This document shows, piece by piece, positions 35,178 through 47,673 of a stretch of 60,000 bases of DNA. How positions within the stretch are numbered: position 1 is the stretch's first letter; the number at the start of each line of letters is the position of its first letter. The stretch comes from Lineus longissimus (taxonomy: Eukaryota; Nemertea; Pilidiophora; Heteronemertea; Lineidae). The stretch covers positions 24,432,599 through 24,492,598 of the forward strand of contig NC_088309.1 in the NCBI RefSeq assembly GCF_910592395.1. The letters are read 5' to 3'. Position numbers and translations under genes: made by a program. The notes beneath the pieces are model-generated. The model did no database searches, was not told where the DNA came from, and saw only the letters and a program-made list of their open reading frames with translations.

Positions 35178-38100
35178 GATTGAAACTGCGTGTTATTCAA
35201 CTATACCATTCTAATGATCTTAAAAATCAAACAAGGCCTGTGGATACATGATTGGGAATATATTTCTCTGACGTCTGTTGAGACACTTGACCATCTGGTA
35301 AAGTTTCTGAAATATGCGCGCTATGTTTTGATACACTTCGGGGGGAGTGCCAGATCAATTTGGTCTATACTCAATGGCACCTGCACTGGAACTGGATAGG
35401 CAATTCAGTGGCTCTGAATTGCCGTGATTACCTTAACTGGTCACTTTTATTCACGTTGACCTTATGACAATGGGATGGACAGCATCTGATTTTTTATTCT
35501 AAGAAGGTTCTTTTCAAACGCGCGATATGCCAACCTCTCATTGACTGAGTGCAAAAAGGCCTATACAAATTGTATTGAATCAAACCTTACTACTATATAT
35601 GTTAATGTAGTATAAAGAATGATTTAAGGCTAGTCTTCATCATTTTCCACTCAATGTGATGTGTTTCTCTCTCCCGCAGTCATGTCAAGGTGTATTCCGT
35701 CAATCTCTTGTTGGAGAACGGTAGAAAGGGGAAACCTTTTCACCTGTTCTCCATTTCTGAGTGTTTCACGACAACAACCAGAGAGAGCTAGAGGGCCATG
35801 ACCTTTCGATAGTTTTACACAACAAGAAATTATTGAATTAGAGTTCCATTTTCAAATAGTAGGCCTTTACAACCATCATTCTCTTCAGGTTATTTTCACG
35901 GGCCTATTCATTTGTGGTCACGAAAGGGTAGGCCTCTCTCGTCAATTTCCAATTTGACTTCGCCCGCTATTGTGCTGATAATTTTTTGAAACACCTTCAG
36001 AATATATTGATTTATTCGATGAGGCTCAGAAGTAATGCAACGTAGCTCGTCTCCCCGCCTGTCTCTCGATAACCGCGATACGACGAAGGCATCGCTATTT
36101 TCAAACCGTAATTTGATTGGCTACGAGTGCGTTTCATGGATACTTCGTCCAGTGAAGAAAAGAGAAAAGATCGCCACCAGCATCAAACGTCTCAAGGTAG
36201 GCCATGTGACAATCAAACTCATTTCAAACAAACCTCTTTTAGAGGATGGCCTTTGCTGAGACCCGGTTCGTTGTTCATATGGCGTTCGATGTTTGTCACG
36301 GTCATTTAAAACAACTTTAAAGAGTCGTCTCATCTTTTTCCTCATGACGCATTCCTTTGGCTTTATATTTCGTCTTTGATGGTAAACTCTAAGATGGTAA
36401 ATTGATATTGGTTCTTGTACTTTGCATTCTTTATTTTCATGTATTATGTTTACAAAGTGTTTTCTTTTATGGTATATATTGATAAACGATGTCTTATGCG
36501 CTTGTGCATCATTATGTGCATCCAACAATGATATTCCCCTGAATCTAGCTGGAGTCTTCAAATAGAACTAGGAACTCCCTCCGTCTTTGTCGCGTCCCCT
36601 TTCCGCATCGATGTTTCGTCGGAAAATTCCCCCATGATTCCGGCGAAGGAAGCAGGTGTGACGTTTTTGAGTTTCTCTACCAAGCTACCAGGCTATATAT
36701 CAAGTCGCCAAAGGTTATCGCTCTCTTTTGAGTGTGCCTTTATCGGTTTGACATTTTCTGCGTCTCTGGTCATAGTAGTGCGATAATGGATACAACAATA
36801 ACAACATGTTTCTCGATATTGAGCTCTTTTGTGAACAGGAGCCTAAAAGCTAAAATCACGGAAATGCTGACGAATCTCATGCATCTGAAGATCATTTCAG
36901 ATACATTCTTTTATTGTTTCACGCCACCTTTCTATGACCTGTTGACGATAACCCAGCCGTCGGGTCGGGCAAAACCGAAAACATTTCAGTGTTAGTAAAT
37001 ATAGGATCTCTTGAAAAGGTACCACGAAAAGCATGAAGCTACGTTAGTTTCATGATCTCAGCTATTTAGCAGAAATCAAGATGTTAATATTCAAAATCGA
37101 AAGTACACACTTGTATAATTGTTTTGTGTGTCATCTATGTATTAACAACGTATACGTCGCATCGCCAAACGATTTGGTGTACCTCCGCTGTCACGATGCA
37201 GAATGTTATTTAATTTGATAGTTGATCGATGCTTAAATTATTAGTAGGGGAATCCTAATTGTCTGATAGCGTACTTTTGATTGACATGAATGTGATTGGA
37301 TGTTCGTCGACATGCGTAGCGCAGTGGCAATGACTGTGGTATTGTGTTCATGCATACACTAGCGTACAATTCCATACATGCAGGAAGAAAAGTCCATTGC
37401 TCTTATTCTTTCGTTATGCAGGGTACGTCTAGCTCTCGGGCACGTTTTTCGTGTATCGGTTTACACCGGTGGCATTGTCCACCCTAAGTGACGTTGAAAA
37501 GTATGACCATTGGACAAATCTTCCTACCTGTAACCAATAATATGCTTGCGACTCGCTTGTCTACCGTGATATACATCTAGCAACAGCAACAACACATTGA
37601 AAGTACCAGCTGCCCGTCACGAATGATGTACATCAGTGCAACGAAAATGACACCCAACGTTAAGAATCATCATTGCTTTCAGGCCTCTTCGTAATAACCA
37701 AAAAGCCAATTTCATTCAAGAGTGAAATAAGGTTTTCTTGTTTTGGGCCGACAAACAGGCCCTGGGGGTTAATGCAATAATGTGAGTGAATGAAGGACCA
37801 TTGTGGCTCACATCAGCGCATCATCAAACTTGTGACAGGTTGTCAGGGTTTCTTGGCAATGTCACACTCCAACATCAAGAAGCGTCGGAGGCCATTGACG
37901 ATATTTATGAGAGAGTCTTCTCCCCCGGATGAAACTAGCCCTTAATTTCATAATGAATCGATAGATATCCTTATTGTGAAAACCCTCCTGAAGCTGTGTC
38001 GTGTTTCAAACGCAAGACTTCTCACGTCCGCTAAAGAATTATTTTGTAACCACTGCGTGGGAGTGTATCATTTCCCCTTTTTGCAGATTTTCGAGGGCTT

Positions 38101-39978
38101 CCTTGGAAATAGCTACGGTGTTTCTCTCTTTGCACCAAAGCTAAGTTTCATTGAATAAACCTCCAGACAACAATTACACAGATAATGAACTAGTTATCAC
38201 AGGCTTTGGTTCGAGAACACGGATATGACTGCGATGGGCGGGATCAGATCCGCATCGAAGACAATCGTCCGCCGCTGTGACCCGCACGCCATGTAAACGA
38301 GCCAAATTGTCTTTATTGTAAATTGTCTTTATTGGAACAGGTGGGTTTTTTCAAAGAAAACCAAGATGAATACCCAGTCTGAGATTGCGACTAACAAGTG
38401 CATGTAAATTGTACTATTGTTAGCTCCGAAGGCAAATGCGTCACATTGTCATATTATCCGAATTGGAGTCAATTCTTTCGGGTTCCTTCGGATTCCTGGT
38501 TTTCTAGAACCTTTTAAATGTCAAAAATCTAACCTGAAAACTCTCTTCGTCAAAAAAGAAAGGTGGGATCGGTCTTTTATGCAGCCTAACGATATTTTAA
38601 TACATAAATACATGTATTGTACGTTCTAAAGAGAATAGCAGAAAACACTCTCAACATTTTTTCCTCTGTAGTCCTATAGGCATGTCAATTAGGTTTCAAA
38701 ATACAGCTAATTTGGATAATGTTGATATATCAGTATTGACACTTGGTTCGTTAATAAGTGCATTATGTTCGAAGATAAAAATTAAGTGGCGCATATAGAA
38801 TATAGATTCGCCTGGAGTATAAACGTCAGTCAGACTCGACATTTTTCATCCGACGTACAACTCGTAATCGGGCATAGAACTGAGATTATTGTCGTTTTTG
38901 TTTGTATTTCGATAAATTGATTTGGACTTCAACATTTTTCATCTTTCAGAGTCTGTTCAAAATTCTGAAAATTTTCAAAGTCAAGACTACAATGGCCTCT
39001 CTTACCTTGGGCAACTAAAACTTAGGTTACCGAAAGAACAATAATACGGTCTTCGCTCAGTAAACGTCACGTTTTGTCAGCTTTTTGTGACATGCTCATG
39101 TTGTCGGGTCATTGAACAACGAGCCGTAAACACATCCAAGAACTGTCAGATCCGATACTACGTGATTCCTGACATTGAGCAATTATCTTTCATCATCATG
39201 AGCAGGACACTGACGGCTAGACATGAATGGAAAAGTCTCGATATCCGCTGACAGAGAGTTTCAATGGAAGGCTGTCCCTTGCGCGATAACATCATCGAGC
39301 TGATTGTAGTGATCACATTCGCATCAACAGCCAACGGAAAAACTCTCCGAGTCCATCAACAACGAGAAATTGACCTAATGGAATTGGCACTTGGCATGAA
39401 AGGACATTATTAAGGGCATCGGAGAGGTCCTTCATCGCACTGCACCACTCAGAAGAAATCAGAAGTGACACTTTCGATTGTTTTCAGGAAATGCTAAGGC
39501 TCGTTGACGGAATAACTTGGATATTATGTGTTCGTCAAACATACGAAATCAGTCTACGTCGAAAGTGTTGACCATTGGCTTAATACCAAATTATTATTTT
39601 TTTGTATCACCCGCATTTTTACGATAACCTCTACCAGAAATGCCACTTTCACTGTTCAGAAAATGATTCCATGTTTATTAAAATGACTATGTATTACTAT
39701 ACCAGTCTCTGAGCATCTGAGTCTCTGAGCCTCTGAGTTCTCAACTGACCATTGGATTACTATCGAAAAGTTATCGAAACGAATATCCAATTCTTGCAAT
39801 GTATTCACAGGTGACTATGTTGGATGCTTGAGAAAGCAGACTATTGACACAATTGGAAACAGGTTCCTGTCCCCAAGGCATCTAACCAGCCATGTAATGA
39901 CACAAAGTAATTGGTGATTCAAGAGAGGAATTGAAATGCTCTTTGATCTAGGTTTCAATGCCCACTGTAAGAATATCT

Positions 39979-40270
39979 CAGTGACCAGTTAATAAAGGTA
40001 GGAAACACTGTATCAGTGGCCTGTTCAAGGTAGGAAATAATGTATCATTGACAGATAAAAGGTATGGGAAACAATGTATCAGTGACCAGTTTAAGGTGGG
40101 AAACAATGTATCAGTGACCAGTTTAAGGTAGGAAACAATGTATCAGTGACCAGCTTAAGGTAGGAAACAATGTATCAGTGACCAGTTTAAGGTAGGAAAC
40201 AATGTATCAGTGACCAGTTTAAGGTAGGAAACAATGTACCAGTGACCAGTTTAAGGTAGGAAACAATGTA
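39979..40270 (+). repeat. 32-bp minisatellite
   Basis: Eight full and two partial copies of a 32-bp unit (GGTAGGAAACAATGTATCAG + TGACCAGTTTAA). Units start at 39997, 40029, 40061, 40095, 40127, 40159, 40191, 40223 and 40255. The first three copies are the most divergent and the later ones nearly identical. There are no unique spacers, so it is not an interspersed array. Confidence 0.95.
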
Positions 40271-40394
40271 GAAAAAGGTAATACCTTGGTGCAAGATCAA
40301 ACCACTCTTGGCGTCGGAGAAGCAAAATATGAACCTTCTATAGTCACGAAACGAGGCCATATAGAGAATTGGAAGGTCGAATGGGCAGGGCGGT

Positions 40395-40522
40395 TAGAGA
40401 GACCACGACTTTTCAATAGAAAGCATAGAAAAACGTCGTGTCAATCTGACTTTTAGCGTTTCCAAATACAGAGGGGGGGGGGGGGCCCTCCGAAACGAAA
40501 ACACTCAAAAACATTACATCGG
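40395..40522. repeat. Dispersed repeat, copy 1
   Basis: Shares TAGAGAGACCACGACTTTTC at its start and AACACTCAAAAACATTACA-YCGG at its end with 58508-58629. Copy 1 can fold into a hairpin at its left half (CACGAC...GTCGTG, 40403-40440). Its centre carries a G run. Confidence 0.75.
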
Positions 40523-43500
40523 GAGTTCTTTCTGACCACAAGCGTTTTGTGTATATCAATATCCGAAGACCCTACAACATGACAAATAGGTTTATTCCCT
40601 TTAGCGGACACGTTATGCTAAATCACTCGTTTTAACGGGACGGACATTACCCACATGGTGTCATCATCTCCTGATTACACTCCTGGGTGCTGAGTTGATT
40701 AGAGGATCTTCCGCGTCTCAGAGACCCTCGTCTCACTAATTCAAACGTAACATCCAATCACTGATGATGCTCCCACGAAACTTGCCCCATAAAGATACAT
40801 GTACAGCCTAAAGAAATAGCCATTAATGAAATGGATCGCCATCATGTAGTCACACAGTCACTTTAGGGTTCTATTTTGAGAATTTGATTGAAGTGAAGCT
40901 ACGTGTAACTACACGTACGTACCCACCTCTTGACTGAAAAACAGAGTAACGTGGCGAATTGGTAAAGCGTGCCAATGTAATGTATCGGTGTAAAGCGTCT
41001 CGCAGAAGAAATATTTTCATTGCAGAAACATGCGATAACTATTGCATGCAGACAAACATCTCTCATCCGCAGTGATCCCGCAGGTGCCCTGAAAAAGTAA
41101 CGGCCATCGCTCTATGCGATTTACCTGTCTTACCCGTCAGTCTAAAAGAAACCCACAAAAAAACACGCCAAAAAAAACTTTGGCGCGGTTGTTTGAAAAC
41201 TTGTTGCCGGTAGCTTACACAGTATGTTGACTTGTCATTTTATGAACATTTATGTCTCCTATGAGACTTGATTAAAGAAACTGTAGACTGCTGAGAGACA
41301 CAAAATTGAGAGGTAAGTATACATGTGTAACATCCTTACAATATCCAATTCTACAGGAGGGATTAATTGAAAACATAAAAATGTTACAAAATAGATTGAT
41401 GGAGTAGGGCTTGTGTCATCGGCGCGGCGGTGCAAAATTGATGATATCATTGGGAACACTTAAACAGATTTTAATGAGGCTTTTCGTTCCGTTTCCTATT
41501 AGTATTATCCGGTGTATTGTCATAATTGAAATAAATGTCACTGTTTTCCGAAGAAGAAGTTCTGATAATTTTCCCAGTTCGACGGTAAATCACAGGATTT
41601 TGCAATTTGAAGGGTGATCTCACTCACCTGTATGGAAGTACAGTAGTTACATTTTGGACGTTTTCGAGGCTCATGATGCTTTTATTTCATTTTAGATAGT
41701 CGAACTGATCTAGTTTATCAATCCTTTATAAAAGCGGTGTCTAACGGCAAATTCCTTGGTGGGATTTTCCGATCAATCTCACCGCTACGCAATTGTGTGG
41801 CATTTTGGTGATATTACCGATCCGACTGAATCGAAGCATGCAGTTTCGAAGGGCTGGCAAATTGACGGAACAAGCAATGAGAAACTGCGGGGGAGTTTAT
41901 TGGAGCACGCGGAGATATTGCCATGGCTTGTTAGGCAACAGTGATATCGAATTACCACCGATAGCCTCGCCGGCAAGTCTGATGCCAGGCTTAAAAATCC
42001 GTCATCAGTATTCTGCGTAGCAGGTCAAATCGCTGAAAGAACGAACAGCATCTTGGAATTCTATGACAGCACCGTCTCCAGCCCAGGCACAACTCGCAGC
42101 ATGCCTGATTGACTGATCAGTGCAAAGATCTAGATGAAAACGAGTTCACAGTCATGTCAATAATTGTTCGGATGCGACTCGAGCATCGCTTTCCATTCGA
42201 GTACTTGTGGACGATCAATCATATTTGACATCGAATGGGACACCAATAAGTAATCAGGGATAACATCGGTCTCGAGATCATAGCCTCGCACCGGAACCGA
42301 TTTGTAATATCATACTGCTGGTGAACACAAACCGTGTTTTATTTGTCAATTTCATCATGGCGGAGGGTATATCAAAACAGATATAGAATGATTGAATCAA
42401 CCAAAATACATTGTATAATTTGGTCCATACTTTCTTGTCTCGGTTCATCCATCTGTCGCTGAATGGCCCATCGTATCATATTTATCTGCAGTCCGTTGTT
42501 GATGAGATGTGATGGAATTTCGGAATTGGTTTCCGTGTGATAAATCTCACATTTCATTCATACATGTATTTTCGATTGGTCTGTTCTCATCATAGTTTCC
42601 AATATTGACAACACCATTTCCATTACTTGTCATAAAGTGTCATCGAGGCTTGCGGGCGTTGTTCTCGAGTGCCTGCATTTGTTCATCCTCGCCCCGAGTG
42701 TTCCTTCAGGAACTCAAGTAAAATCGTTTGACTGGATCTAATTCTAAAATGGGCCCCAATGACACTGTTCCTGCGTATTCTTGCTGATGCAATCCCATCG
42801 CTTACATTGATGATTTAGTGAGCATTGCTTCAGTTGGGCGAGCATTATACTTGTAGAACGCCAAATCACTGACCATGTCGGATTTGGCCATTACTTTGTA
42901 CTACATAGGTGGTGGGAATCAGTTGCCAGTTTATAAATGTGAACGAAATTCAAGATGGCTGCCAAGCTTCCTTGTTAGAAAGGTGATAAAGCTGATTTCC
43001 TCAAGGAAGCATCCTCTGATCAACCCTACAGCCACAAACTAAAGTGTCCTCACCAACAGGACAAAGCGACCAAAGCGTGATACACGAAAGCAATCATGTA
43101 CCGCAGCTGGGCACACTCCGGTTGTCCATCTGTTTACCTCTTTATCACTTGCACAGGATTCTGCATTACTTTAGCTGTGGGGTTACTATCCCGAGTTATT
43201 TGATCAGCTGTCATTGTGTTGACTTCATTAGAAACGCTGCGGTACTCAACAGGTCAATGACCAAATACAATGCATCAGAGAAATTATTCTCTTTCCCCTT
43301 GGTATGTGATTGGTTTCCCCTTGAATGCTATATTTGACACAAGGAATCTGCATGAATTCTGGTCACACCATTTCCCTCATCATACGTTTTGTTTTGTCGC
43401 AACGAAGCTGTTCGTGTACATCACCTTATTTCTTCGTTTAAACAGCATGATTCCATTCCATTCCATTCTTTTCTACTGTCTTTGGTTTCTACGAAGAATT

Positions 43501-45486
43501 TCATCGAAGAGAACCCGCAGGTCTCGACATCACCCAGAACACAATTTTCCCGCTTCAAGTCCATAATCGGTTTGTAACTACTGAAAGCTTCCCTCTACTC
43601 CCTTCCTCATCATTAATGAAACAATCAAAACACAACAATGAGAAGATGAAGATTAACTGGAGGTAATTCAAGGGTATTAAGCTAAATCTCCCCCAACGTA
43701 TGTCCGTCGTGATTGCCTTTAACCGTCTGACTGTCTGGCATATCGGGCTGACCACAGGTGGAAGCTACAAGTAGTCATTCAGCAAAATGACGCAAAAACT
43801 CGTTAGCCTGATCAAGTGAGTCAGGAGAGCATCAAAGTTGGCTGAACAGAAAATCAGAGTCAACCATACTTCTCCCGCTGTCTCGTCAGATGGGGAATAA
43901 CTATAATTATTTTCCCCTTACGACTACATTCAGCTTGCACCGCCGGCGTTGTCAAGTAAGTAAATAACCAAACAACCTATCCCGCACCTGACAGCCATGA
44001 CAGGTGAAAATTACTCCGAAACTGTGACTGTTTGCGGAGAATCATCATGATTGTGGTGTCCCCGGGGTTTCATGGCTCGTCGATTACTACGCTTCACTCT
44101 TCCAGGCGATTATGATCGATTGTGTTCATGGGGGGTGTTGGAAAACGGGTCCGTCTTGGGAAGAACAGTGAGCAATGCAGAAACATCTCGCATTCACTTG
44201 CACTTTTTGGGGGGCTACTTGTTTTTCACCGCATTAGCTGTTTCGCCTGACCACAATTTTGGTCAATCTTTGGCATGTTTGGTGAAGCCATCACTCCGCA
44301 ACCACTTATTTTGGAGTTTGTTCCCGACCACATTTGGCAGTCTACATTGTATAACCACAATGGCGGCTCCTTGGAAGAAAAGAAGCAGATATTCCGATTG
44401 CCCTTTTCTTTTTTCAATTTCTTTTGATACCGCATTTGGCTTCCAACACAATTGACGCTGAGCTCCTTGGAAGAACAGAAGAACGTACAGCGTTGCACTT
44501 CGCGGCGTTAGCCTTTTTTCTTGTCATATTTGGCAGTTTTTAATCGCTTTGGCAGTTGAAATCTTTTTCATGTATTTCATGCGATGTCACCAAGTCAGCG
44601 TTCTCGACCTTCTCACTTCAACGCCGAACATTCCACACGACTTCGAAACACGAGCACACTTTACACACTACGCGTACATGTATATCTACACTGTACATCT
44701 ACACTTACTTACACCGCTGGCGGCTGTTTCAGGAGGGTCTACAAGTCTCTTGTATGTATCAAATTAGGAGCAGATTAGTTTCGAAAGTGCCAGAAATATA
44801 TGTTAAAAGTATTTTCATTACTTAGTCAAACAACGAAGTGGTGTTTTTCCGTTCAATTATCAGTCATATAGGATGAACGACGGCTTCTGTTGTAAGAACT
44901 TGTAACGTGTCATCGGAGAGATGATGGCATGATCCAAAGGAATGCCAGTGACAGACGAAGTGTGCGTTGTCCATGTCTGTTTATCTCAAAATACTAACTC
45001 TTTTGATACCTTCCGGTCAAGACATAAAGCTACTCACAAGCTACATGTGTCTGGAGACAAGATAGTAATGAAAATGTCATAAAGTATTTTGTAGTTGCTT
45101 TGGCATCTCCATACAGCGAGGGTCTCTACAACTCATGATAGCGTTGTGTTAAGACGAATCGTTGCTTGGAGTCTGACTCTATTTCCAGACCATTTTGGCC
45201 TCGAAAATATCACTACTGAAAGCAAATTGAAATGTATTTCTTCTTCTGATTAATTTGTGATGGAAGTTGTAAGGTACATGTATATATAAGTTCGTACGAG
45301 AGAGATCAGCTTCTGAGTGCTTAGCTACACTCTATGTAATATAGCTATGTGAAAGCTCTTCGAATTTCTATTTGTTTTTGGCACCAAAAAATTCCCATCT
45401 ATTCTCGTTACGTTGACTTTACTCGGCACTTCGGAATTCACCGAATTTTTGCCAATTGGTGAAAATTTAAAGCGCATCTTTCTCAA

Positions 45487-45492
45487 TTTATT
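45487..45492 (-). terminator. Candidate AATAAA overlapping the GPCR stop codon
   Basis: On the minus strand the end of the frame reads GAATAAATT, so the TAA stop lies inside an AATAAA hexamer. If used for polyadenylation, the 3' untranslated region would be only about 15-30 nt. Another signal further downstream is possible. Confidence 0.3.
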
Positions 45493-46483
45493 CCATTCGA
45501 GCATCACATGCATTAATCCTACGAAATCGGCGATCAAATATTAATACAAAACATTTTAGCGAGCTGAGCATAGAAAAACATGTTGTAGTTTTTAAAATGA
45601 CGACAACAACCCCTCGTCGCACTTGTAGATGTGCATACCATTCTTCGATGTATCGTAGATCATCGAAAACATGGTAAAACAGGGCTGGCAACCGTGATGC
45701 GATTGTCAGCAGCGCCATGATCATGATAATCAGTGTAACGGCAGCACTCGGTGATTTCTCCGACGAATCACTTCCACTGCGTCTAATCGCATCCAGAGGA
45801 AACCAAAGCCCCACTGTAGGAATGATGTAATAAACTAGATATGCAGAGAACTTTCCGTAATACACTCTGTAGACCCATACTTCGTCGAATCCTCTTGCTT
45901 CTGTTGGGGGTATGAACCTGTCCCCGCAGGGATCGAGAATGAATGCAGTGTCTTCCATGAGGATTAGAGGGCTATGATAAAGCACGTTACAAAGAACCAG
46001 TAGCAGTAGAGCTAGGTAGCTCCTCCGGATTGAGAACTCCCCTTGCTTTGTGCATTCGATGTAATATCTTTCCACTGCCAAGATAACGACAAGGTACATT
46101 GTGAGTGTCGTCATGAACCAATTCAGGGCATCGATGTATCTGTAATACACGCGATAGAATTGCATATAACTTTGAAGCACTGCAGAAACTTTGTATATCT
46201 CCGTTAAAGTAAATCGCGATAAAAACACTAGAAGTGACAATGCATCTGCAAGGAAAATGACCCTGAACAAAAATAAAGTCGAACATCTTCTTGTCAACTT
46301 CGAAATTATGACAAAACAATAAGAATTACCTATTATACCAAAGACGGCGAGAGTCAAGGTGAAAGGTACGGCAAAAATAAACATCAGCAGGTTTTCTGCA
46401 GATTTCATTGTATTCATCTGGATGGTGTAGTTGTAATAGTCACAGTGTATATGTTGGTAATAGAGTACTGTGTCATTTGCCAT
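45488..46483 (-). CDS. Divergent rhodopsin-family GPCR, intronless
   Basis: 331 residues in a single exon with seven hydrophobic segments. Helix 1 has the GN pair (VFGIIGNSYCF), and helix 3 ends in ERYYIE instead of (D/E)RY-IA. Extracellular loop 2 has a lone DPC cysteine, and I see no cysteine at the top of helix 3. Helix 6 has SRLPALF, a relic of the QLPAL motif of the neighbour. Helix 7 has lost NSxxNFxIY and reads SMLSSLKCFVLIFDRRFRR. The shared Y-R-Y-I-(D/N) before helix 3 and DPC loop mark it as a paralogue of the adjacent receptor. The frame is intact, so it is probably a functional but fast-evolving receptor. The ligand is unknown. Confidence 0.85.
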   Translation of the reverse strand: MANDTVLYYQHIHCDYYNYTIQMNTMKSAENLLMFIFAVPFTLTLAVFGIIGNSYCFVIISKLTRRCSTLFLFRVIFLADALSLLVFLSRFTLTEIYKVSAVLQSYMQFYRVYYRYIDALNWFMTTLTMYLVVILAVERYYIECTKQGEFSIRRSYLALLLLVLCNVLYHSPLILMEDTAFILDPCGDRFIPPTEARGFDEVWVYRVYYGKFSAYLVYYIIPTVGLWFPLDAIRRSGSDSSEKSPSAAVTLIIMIMALLTIASRLPALFYHVFDDLRYIEEWYAHLQVRRGVVVVILKTTTCFSMLSSLKCFVLIFDRRFRRINACDARME

Positions 46484-46557
46484 TTTGAAAGTTTTTCTCG
46501 GTATGCTCAGTACACGAATATATTTGCTTCAGAAAGGTCGTATAGAGTTATTGTTAA

Positions 46558-47673
46558 CTATGAGCCTTTACTCGAAGATGCCTGCATTGAAATTCTGGTG
46601 ATGCCTTCCTTTTGTTCACACCATCGTGGCGCGATCATTGCAATGAATCTTTGCCGAAATCGCCTCCCAGTGATGAAGTAAATGTAGAAGTTGACAAAGG
46701 AGTTCAGGCTTGTTATTGAGTTAATAGCTTTTGATATGTCATTGGTGATGATTCTGTTGATGTTTACCTGTACTCCGGGAATGAATTGGTCAACGACGGT
46801 GATGACGTCAAGGGTCAACGCCGGAAGCTGAAATATCAGAAACATAAACACGATGAGAATTACTCGGACTGTAATCCCTTTGGCGTCCTTTTCCTTTTTT
46901 CCACCACCTGATGTGAAGATGGTTGACTTCCTCATCGCCAGAATTAAAAGCGTGTTAAAAATGATGAGAATTAGTAGCGGTAATGCCAGATTGAAGACGT
47001 AGTATGAACCGAGGACGTGTAGAAACATATAGTAGCTATTATACTTTGCAAGGTTAGAATACGTCAAATGTGGTCTTCTTCTACCTGTGCACGGGTCCCA
47101 TTTTAATTCGTAGCTAAAAGCGAACCATTTGGGGAAATTTAAGGCGAAATTTACACAAAGAATGAACAGCACTGCAAGCCGGGCATTGCGTTTGGTACAA
47201 ATTATTGGCGCTCGAAAGGGATGGCATATTGCAATGTATCTTTCAATAGTGATGACTACTATGAGGTGAAACCCCACTCCGCTTGCACCCCATATGAACG
47301 AGTTGATGTATCTGAACCAGTACTGAAATGACTCAACGTAGGGTTCTAACAAACGGACACCAAGGTACGTATAAAATGAAATGATTGAGTGGTACAGTGA
47401 GAACAATATCAGCACGAATGAGTCCACAACTGCGATTGTCTTAAAGAGAAAACGTATAGAAGAAGGTCGCATCTCGCTTCCTAGAATCACAAAGGCAAAT
47501 GCGTTACCAGCTAGACCCAAGACTGAAATAAGCAGTTGCACTGGCCCTTCGATTGTGAACCCCACCACTTGTGATGTCCTAAGTGGATGCGCAAAAACAG
47601 CGTAACCTTGGCATTGTACGTAGCCAGAGGTTGACAGATTGAGCGCCCTAGGTGATTCCTCGATCCCTATCAT
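46558..47673 (-). CDS. FMRFamide-receptor-like rhodopsin-family GPCR, intronless
   Basis: 371 residues in one exon. Helix 1 has LGLAGNAFAFVILG, and helix 3 ends VITIERYIAICHPF. Helix 4 has NFALNFPKWF, like the N-x-P turn of FMRFamide receptors. Helix 5 is LPLLILIIFNTLLIL and helix 6 FMFLIFQLPAL. Helix 7 reads LNSFVNFYIYFITGRRFRQRF, matching the NSxxNFxIY...G..FR signature typical of the FMRFamide/myosuppressin receptor group. A G-protein-coupled plasma-membrane receptor for an amidated neuropeptide is the likely role, but the ligand is inference. Just upstream of the ATG the sequence caattacag-gagaATG could be a 3' splice site of a 5'-UTR intron. The stop is TAG, 74 nt before the next GPCR start. 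Confidence 0.9.
   Translation of the reverse strand: MIGIEESPRALNLSTSGYVQCQGYAVFAHPLRTSQVVGFTIEGPVQLLISVLGLAGNAFAFVILGSEMRPSSIRFLFKTIAVVDSFVLILFSLYHSIISFYTYLGVRLLEPYVESFQYWFRYINSFIWGASGVGFHLIVVITIERYIAICHPFRAPIICTKRNARLAVLFILCVNFALNFPKWFAFSYELKWDPCTGRRRPHLTYSNLAKYNSYYMFLHVLGSYYVFNLALPLLILIIFNTLLILAMRKSTIFTSGGGKKEKDAKGITVRVILIVFMFLIFQLPALTLDVITVVDQFIPGVQVNINRIITNDISKAINSITSLNSFVNFYIYFITGRRFRQRFIAMIAPRWCEQKEGITRISMQASSSKGS

Larger units (their letters stand above)
35178..45487. other. Intergenic, no convincing gene
   Basis: About 10.3 kb without an open frame that resembles a protein family. The longest frames (36121-36561 minus, 44051-44455 plus) have random-looking composition. The stretch contains a 32-bp minisatellite, one dispersed repeat copy, a G14 run near 40472 and three degenerate copies of a short repeat at about 44.15, 44.37 and 44.46 kb (shared core CTTGGAAGAA). 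Promoters of the flanking minus-strand genes cannot be pinned down. Confidence 0.5.

Noticed and set aside
36121-36561. 146-codon open frame, minus strand
   Set aside because: Random-looking composition, no domain and no splice context; likely chance in AT-balanced intergenic DNA.
39979-40270. CRISPR-like array
   Set aside because: The 32-bp units are directly adjacent without unique spacers, so this is a minisatellite in a eukaryotic genome.
44051-44455. 134-codon open frame, plus strand
   Set aside because: It overlaps degenerate repeats and other open frames on both strands; no recognisable protein features.
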